A DNA stretch of 25,120 bases. Origin: Chromera velia. Taxonomy: Eukaryota > Sar > Chromeraceae. Positions 19,890 to 25,120 of the stretch are shown piece by piece (the first letter of the stretch is position 1; every line of letters starts with the position of its first letter). The notes beneath the pieces are model-generated. The model saw only the letters and a list, made by a program, of their open reading frames with translations. It was not told the DNA's origin and made no database searches. Where the stretch lies: assembly GCA_018398765.1 (NCBI GenBank), contig JAHBMJ010000696.1, positions 12,501 through 37,620 on the forward strand, read 5' to 3'. The translations under genes were made by a program, and so were the position numbers.

Positions 19890-22800
19890 CTATTGTTTGG
19901 TTCTTCGCAAGCGTTGTGGAGGCGTGGACGAAGATTTATTCATCGAAACTTCTTTTTCTGTCTCACTTTCTACTTCTCGCTCCAATTCAAGGTCTACCCC
20001 AGGACTGTCTTTCTCTTGCAAAGTCTCACTGGGCTCTTCTTTCTTTTCGGAATACATCGGAGGAATTTGTGCTTGGCCCTCAGCCCCTTCCATCTTTAAT
20101 TTCAGCCCCTCCTCTCCAGTCTTTCCCAAGGGGAAATTCCCCTCTGCATTACCCCATGCAGTCTCCACCTCCGTAGCCACCTCCTTCCTCTCCTCAGCCT
20201 TGCCCTCAAGGCTAGAGAGAACCTGTGGGCTTATGTGAGGCTCTTCCATGTCTCGATGGGGAAAGCCCTGCTCCTCTAGAATCTCATGGAGAGGCACTCC
20301 GCTTCCCACTCCCTCCTGGAGGGCGTGAAGAGGACCGTCAACCTCCCACTCACCCCCTGCCTTTCCCTCTCCCTCTTTAGACATTGGAACCTTGACGGTT
20401 TCCCCCCCCTCCTCAGAAGTCTCTCCAATGTGCTGCGCTTGCTCTAAAAGGTCTACCCCCGGAAGGTTCTCTGCCCCCAGGTCTACAAACGAATTTCCCG
20501 GGCCTGAACCCGGCCCCTTTTTAGGATCGGTCTGTGTGTCGGTACTTGTGTCAGGGGTGCTTTGGGAGCTGGCATCTGTGTCCGGGGACATTTCGGGCAG
20601 TTTCAGGTCTACTGAACCCTCCTCTGTGTGTGCACCTGCAGGGGGATGGTGCGTTTCCCCTTCCCCCTTTTCACTGATCGTTGCTGGTTCTGACTGAAAC
20701 ACCTCACTCCCTTCTTTTCCTCCTTCCCCGACACCTTCTGACTGAATGACACCAGCCTGAGAAGAGGAAGAGGGGGGGGGATTGTCTAGCGACTCAAGAG
20801 AAAGGACGGGAACCGAGCCTTCAGACAAAGGCATCGAAGGCGCCTGATGCGCCTTCCCCTCCCCTTGAATCCCTCCCTCATGCCCCTCCCCTTCTCCCCC
20901 TTTGGACGGGAGAAGATCCTGAGAGAGAGAAGGAGGGGGGGACTCTGACTCGACTTTCCCTTTCTCTGACTGCTGCTCGTCTGGAACAAATCCTACAGAG
21001 ACTCCACCGTTGCCCTCTGACGAAAGGGCGGCAACATCTCCATCATCTTTCTTTCCTTCATGGTCTACACTAACCACTCCGTCTCTCTCTTCTGCAACGA
21101 CACCGGTCGCACCTTCGACATGATCAGAGACGGACACAGAAGGAGAAGCGCCGCCCCCCACCCCTTCCCAAGGGTGGGCTCCAACTCCACCTCCTGCCCC
21201 TACCCCTATTTCTAATTCGGGTACCCCCGGAGGAGGACCATGAAGACTTTCATGACTGTGCCCTCCTTCTCCCCCTTCCGTTATTAATGGTCTCGCTTCC
21301 TTTCCCTCCTCCGTGACCTCGCCAGCATGAGCGAAGGGGGAGCTGGGTTCGGAAGAAGAAGCTGCGCTGTTTTGCTTTTCTCCTGTCTCGTTGTCAGGGA
21401 GAGAGACGGAAGAGGGGACTGCTCCCTCTCCTCCTTTTTCGTTCTTTTGATGCTCAAGAGAAAGCCCCTCCAGCTCGAGAGCTGGTGGATCTCCTAGACC
21501 CCCCTCCCCTGGATGACCTATTGGATCCTGGACATGTGCGTGTTCTGTCTGCCCACCTGACCCCCCTCTTTCTAAATGCTCTTCCTCCAACTGCTTGAGC
21601 TCCTCTGCAAGCGATGCTGGACCCCCCGGGGCATCCACACTTGGTAAATCGTGAAGCCCTTCAGAAGGCAAAACGGGGTCTGAGGGAAGACTCGCGGAGG
21701 AATTTACAGAATCGGAAACACCTCCACTGACAATAGGACCCCCTCCTTCCACCCCTTCAATAATCTCTTCTGTTCTTCTCAGCTGATGGAAAGGGGGATC
21801 GGGGTCACCGTGAGACCCCACACTCTCACCCACACCTGCAACCTCAGCCTGCCCCACAGGCACTTTTATTTCTGCACCAGCTGATCCAACTCCATGATTC
21901 TTTTCCTCCCCCCGTCCCTCGAACCCCTCGGATGAAACTAATGAACCAAATTCCCCCGCCGGGACAGCAGCACCTTCTCTAAACAACGGTACACCATCAC
22001 CGCCACTAGACACACCCATTGATTCACTTTGCTGCCCGGAAGCTTCACCCCTCTTCGGCGGGGCATCTGCAGAAGGAACACCAAGGATCGCCCCCCCTCC
22101 CTGAACCAAGGGGGGGACATTGACGGAGAGGGCCTCGAGTCCGTCACCCTGACCCCCACCCACCCCCTGAGAGGATCCCGGGGATTTTATCGCACCGTGA
22201 GGGTCAACGGAACCTATAGGGACCTTAGGGGGGTGACTGTCGGGGGGGAGGTCGGGCAGATTGGCTACGCCCTCCTCCAAAGGGATTTGGGAATCTGACA
22301 GCGGAATTGCGCCTGTAAGAAGGCCGACTTCTTCCTTCTCTCTCTCAAGTTCGTCTTTTGCCGTCTCTGCCTCTCTTCCCTCCGCTCTCTGAGGGACCTG
22401 CTCTCCGTTTTCATCATCTTCTGAAGCGTACAAATTAGGAACAGCGACACGACCATCTTCATTCTCGGCCTCAGGCTCTTCACCTTCGTCATCATCGTCA
22501 TCATCTTCCTCCTCATCACCCTCTTCCTCCTTTTCTCGAATCAATTCAAGAGCCTCTTCTAAGGCACCCGGACCAGAAGGAACAATAGGGGGACTCTCGA
22601 CTGACCCCACACCCGCGCTCTTCATCTCATTGTGCGACGGGAAAGAACCTCCCGACTGGGACCCAAACACCACACCCCCATTCTTTCCTCCTTCCTTTTC
22701 TACTTGAGACTCACTTCGGCCACTCGCTGTTTCTGTCTCTGCTTCTCCTGGAAGCAAATGCGCAACATCGAAAGGGGTCTCACCTTCCGCATCTGCAGCC

Positions 22801-23314
22801 CCATGATCATTTCCACCCCCCCCTTCCAACCCTCCTTCCACGTCTCCGCCCATGGCTCCAACCCGAAGCAAACCCTTGCCCCCATGGTGCGTCCCGCCCT
22901 CAAGGTGACTCACTTTAGCGGAAAGAGCAAAATTGAAGCCACCAAAGTCTGCATTCAGTTAATTTCACATAGAAGGGGAAAGGGGGCAAAGGAAGGACAG
23001 GTGGGGACAATACACTCAGAGGAAAGGCAGCTTTGTCGGCTCCTGAAATGCAGGAGAAATCCTGTGGACATGCAAGATTCACCCAAGCCAAACTGACCAC
23101 GTGAGGAGACGTAGATAAAGGGAAACGCTGCAGAGAGCGATGTGACCACACAGAGCAACGAGAGGGCGCACATAAGGAGGCAGCCCCTTCGACAGCACCG
23201 TCTCTTCTTTCTCCGTCCGAACGCATCTTCATCATCCTCCAACCCGTGATAGCCCCGCAGGTCCTCGAATGGAGTATCGGGTCTCCGTCTGTGTGCAGGA
23301 GTAGTTCCCAACAT
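19890..23314 (-). CDS. Large acidic, low-complexity single-pass membrane protein, two exons
   Basis: Exons 23314-23083 and 22948-19890 (TAG 19892-19890) join in frame through a 134-nt intron (TTGG|GTGAAT to AATGCAG|AC, phase 1), giving about 1096 residues from ATG 23314. The N-terminus is polar, with FGRRKKRRCCRRG (32-44) before a hydrophobic helix at about 45-69. This suggests an N-in/C-out single-pass protein, with cysteines beside the membrane that could be lipidated (inference). Next comes RGQFGLDFGGFNFALSAKV (72-90), a beta-like segment reminiscent of LEA_2-type domains, cut short. The remaining 1000 residues are rich in Glu, Gly, Ser, Pro and Val, include an acidic run (EEEDDDDDDEGEE), have no cysteine-rich or globular module, and end basic. 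It is probably a disordered surface or lumenal protein. A donor-like AAA|GTGAGT at 22914/22913 could end exon 2 early. The 1007-codon open frame is itself strong evidence of coding. No homologue recognised. Confidence 0.7.
22480..22545 (-). repeat. GAN/GAK trinucleotide repeat encoding the Asp/Glu run
   Basis: On the coding (minus) strand this is a run of GAG, GAA, GAT and GAC codons that encodes the Glu/Asp block of the large acidic protein. The codons are mixed rather than one pure repeat, which points to selection for acidity over simple slippage. Confidence 0.8.
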
Positions 23315-24214
23315 TCCTGCGTCCTTGCTCGTTCGACTGACCCTCACACTGTTGTCAGCCTGAAAAGTGTGGCTGGATACGGCCTATACGTTCAAGCAGT
23401 TACCGAGCATGACACAGACAGGCCGACAAAGTCTTCTCCACCGCCGAAGAACGGCACTGTGGAAGGAGGGTTCTAAACAGAAAAAGCCGTCACAATGTCG
23501 TGTGATGATCAAGGGAGAAACGAAGACTGTAGCGGGTAACTGATGGTAACTGTGTTTCACGCATCTGTTGTTTGATGTTGTTGAGAACGTTTGAGATCAT
23601 TTGAGACTCCGATCGCGAAGCATATCCGAGATTATCCGAGGCCATGCATATGCTTTTCGAACCGCGCTATGTAACTTTTTGAGGCAATCACCTTTAAATT
23701 TCGATCTCTTCCAAACCGGGATTTCAAGGGTCGAAAAAAAGGCCGTCAAACTTCGTCTGTCGAAAATTTTTCTGACGGTTCGGGGATTTTTGCGTATAGA
23801 ATTTAAAAATTAAAGCACATGCATGCCAACTCTGTATTGGATCCACACGAATGAACCAGTCACAAACGCGTATACACGAACCGATATTCATATACGAATT
23901 AAACCGATCTGTTCTCTGCATATATATATACACATGCACATGCACGAGTACGTATGAGTTCGCAAAGAAGAATGCGTCATCGTGAATGCCTCTCTCTATA
24001 TTGAGGAGGATTGACCTGGAATAGACTCATCAGTGACCCGTCGAACCCAGGGATGCATGATCTAGAGGGGCAATCACGTATCCGATGAGACAGCATGTCT
24101 GCTGCATTGTGGAACTTGCACGGCTTTCCGCCTGAGCATGCTTCCAGTATTGTTCTACCTGTGTAGTTTTTGACCTGCATATCTTTCTGTGGCGTGCTCA
24201 TAAGCTGTGAGAAA
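23315..24214. promoter_or_regulatory. Divergent intergenic region between the acidic-protein and syntaxin genes
   Basis: Nine hundred bases separate two start codons that point away from each other, so both promoters should lie here. TGCATGC occurs at 23820-23826 and GCATGC at about 24136. A TA-repeat (ATATATATATA) lies near 23920. No TATA box with clear spacing was identified, and no protein-like frame is present; a 70-codon plus-strand frame at 23601 looks like chance. Confidence 0.4.
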
Positions 24215-24966
24215 ATGATTCTGAACAACCGCCTGGCAGAGCTGCAAGGCCTGAAGGGACCTGCTGCCCCTGTCAAGCCGAGAAAGGACTCGGTTGGTAA
24301 GGTGAAGGAAGAAGGCAGCGAGGCTGCTGCGGCTTTGAAGTCTTACTTCGCCGACGTGGAGGACCTGAAGAAAAAAATTTTGGAGATTGACGAAAGGACA
24401 GAGACCATCAGAAGACTAAAGGCGGAATATCTCCGAGCAACCACAACGGACTTGGAGAAAAGTAAGTAAACCCTATACATGCATGTATCTTCAGTTATGC
24501 CTTATTGGTTTCTTCGAATGATAATGTGAGCATGGGCAAATAAGAGAGATAATGGGAGCTAGTAGGGTGTTACACAACTACTGGTTCTGTCTGCACGCCC
24601 CGAACGGCAGTTCTTGATTGCACTCCTTGAGGGATGCGAGCATTTGCTCAACTTCGATCCATATCTTTCTGCCGCTTAAATCTGCATTCCTTAATTCTGC
24701 AGGTTTACTCAAGCAGCTCGACGACACGATTCTAAAGACGTCTTCAGAGAATGCGAAGACAAAGAGTCTGCTGGACAAAATGAGAGAAGGCAATGCAGAG
24801 TTCGAGAAAAGTTTCAAAACGCAGAGACCTTCAGACGTCCGTATCAGGTCCGCACTCTACAACCAGTTGGTCAAGAAGTTTCGGGAACGCGTGACGGAAT
24901 ACCAGCAGGTGCAGAGCGACTACCACGATGCGTACTCATCCAAAATCAGAAGAAATGTCAAACTCG
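24215..24966 (+). CDS. Syntaxin-type Qa-SNARE, N-terminal part (partial gene)
   Basis: Exons 24215-24461 and 24703-24966 join in frame (AAAA|GTAAGT to TCTGCAG|GT, phase 1) and encode about 170 residues. A further donor follows at 24967 (CTCG|GTCAGT, phase 1), so the gene continues past the window. The start MILNNRLAEL resembles the syntaxin opening M-x-D-R-x-x-E-L. The Habc three-helix bundle follows: Ha from about 49 to 79 (ALKSYFADVEDLKKKILEID), Hb about 83-120 (SLLKQLDDTILKTSSENAKT), and Hc about 125-170, holding the family hallmark RIRSALYNQLVKKFRERVTE and a YHDAYSSKIRRNVKL end. The SNARE helix and C-terminal membrane anchor lie beyond the window. Syntaxins are target-membrane SNAREs that pair with R-, Qb- and Qc-SNAREs to fuse vesicles; this one is closest in pattern to plasma-membrane syntaxins (syntaxin-1/SYP1). 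ATG 24215 is the first in-frame ATG. Confidence 0.88.
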
Positions 24967-25120
24967 GTCAGTGACACTGCGCGGAACTATCAGTTCTGTG
25001 TACAGATAGCACGGGCTCACGAGTCATTCCATGAACGATTTATACGGTTCACTTCCCCGCCATTTTCTTGTGTCTGATCAAATGAATGCATTTGAGCTCG
25101 CGTATCAACCAAAAGCAGGA
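24967..25120 (+). other. Syntaxin intron 2, 5' part
   Basis: Begins with GTCAGT after the Hc exon. All downstream sequence to the window edge is probably intron. An AAAGCAG at 25112-25118 could be an acceptor, but too little sequence follows to test it. Confidence 0.5.

Noticed and set aside
1..25120. CRISPR array, prokaryotic operon, rRNA or tRNA genes
   Set aside because: No spaced identical repeats, no bacterial gene order and no tRNA cloverleaf or rRNA signature was seen on reading both strands; spliced genes argue for a eukaryotic nucleus.

Overview
The window reads as nuclear DNA of a eukaryotic microbe. Genes are interrupted by canonical GT-AG introns of roughly 130-830 nt. Coding DNA is fairly GC-rich and the spacers are strongly AT-rich. 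Microsatellites are abundant, no operons are visible, and one block of N marks a scaffold gap. Ribonuclease-inhibitor-type LRR genes, a Cys-loop receptor ectodomain, NUMOD/HNH nuclease modules and repeated TGCATGC motifs (a known ApiAP2 target in apicomplexans) together suggest an alveolate alga of the chromerid type, such as Chromera velia. That placement is an inference from gene content; no sequence search was possible.

Layout, left to right. 490-3037 (+) is DNA polymerase epsilon subunit 2 (POLE2), two exons, complete. 3038-7111 is mostly AT-rich spacer holding degenerate protein-like fragments: a signal-peptide mini-ORF at 4452, a lysine-rich ORF at 4603-4896, and a stop-interrupted frame at 5263-6270. 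7112-8299 (-) is an intronless gene with two NUMOD/HNH endonuclease units in tandem. 8690-8890 is a dense TGCATGC cluster with hairpins. 9125-9541 (+) is a fragment of a pentameric ligand-gated ion channel ectodomain with in-frame stops. 9542-10618 is AT-rich and empty. 10619 to at least 15907 (-) is a large LRR gene: small 5' exons of about one repeat each, then a long last exon crossed by the N gap. 15908-17529 is a repeat-rich divergent spacer. 17530-19011 (+) is a four-exon gene of unknown function. 19012-19889 is AT-rich. 19890-23314 (-) is a two-exon gene for a roughly 1096-residue acidic, low-complexity, single-pass membrane protein. 24215 onward (+) is the 5' part of a syntaxin (Qa-SNARE) gene that runs off the window.

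The genes do not form one pathway. POLE2 serves replication and the syntaxin serves vesicle fusion. The LRR, acidic and HNH genes look lineage-specific or accessory. The most unusual items are the tandem HNH gene, the channel ectodomain relic beside it, and the LRR gene whose introns repeatedly cut the repeat at the same position. All exon boundaries were derived by hand from reading-frame continuity and splice signals; no transcript evidence was available.
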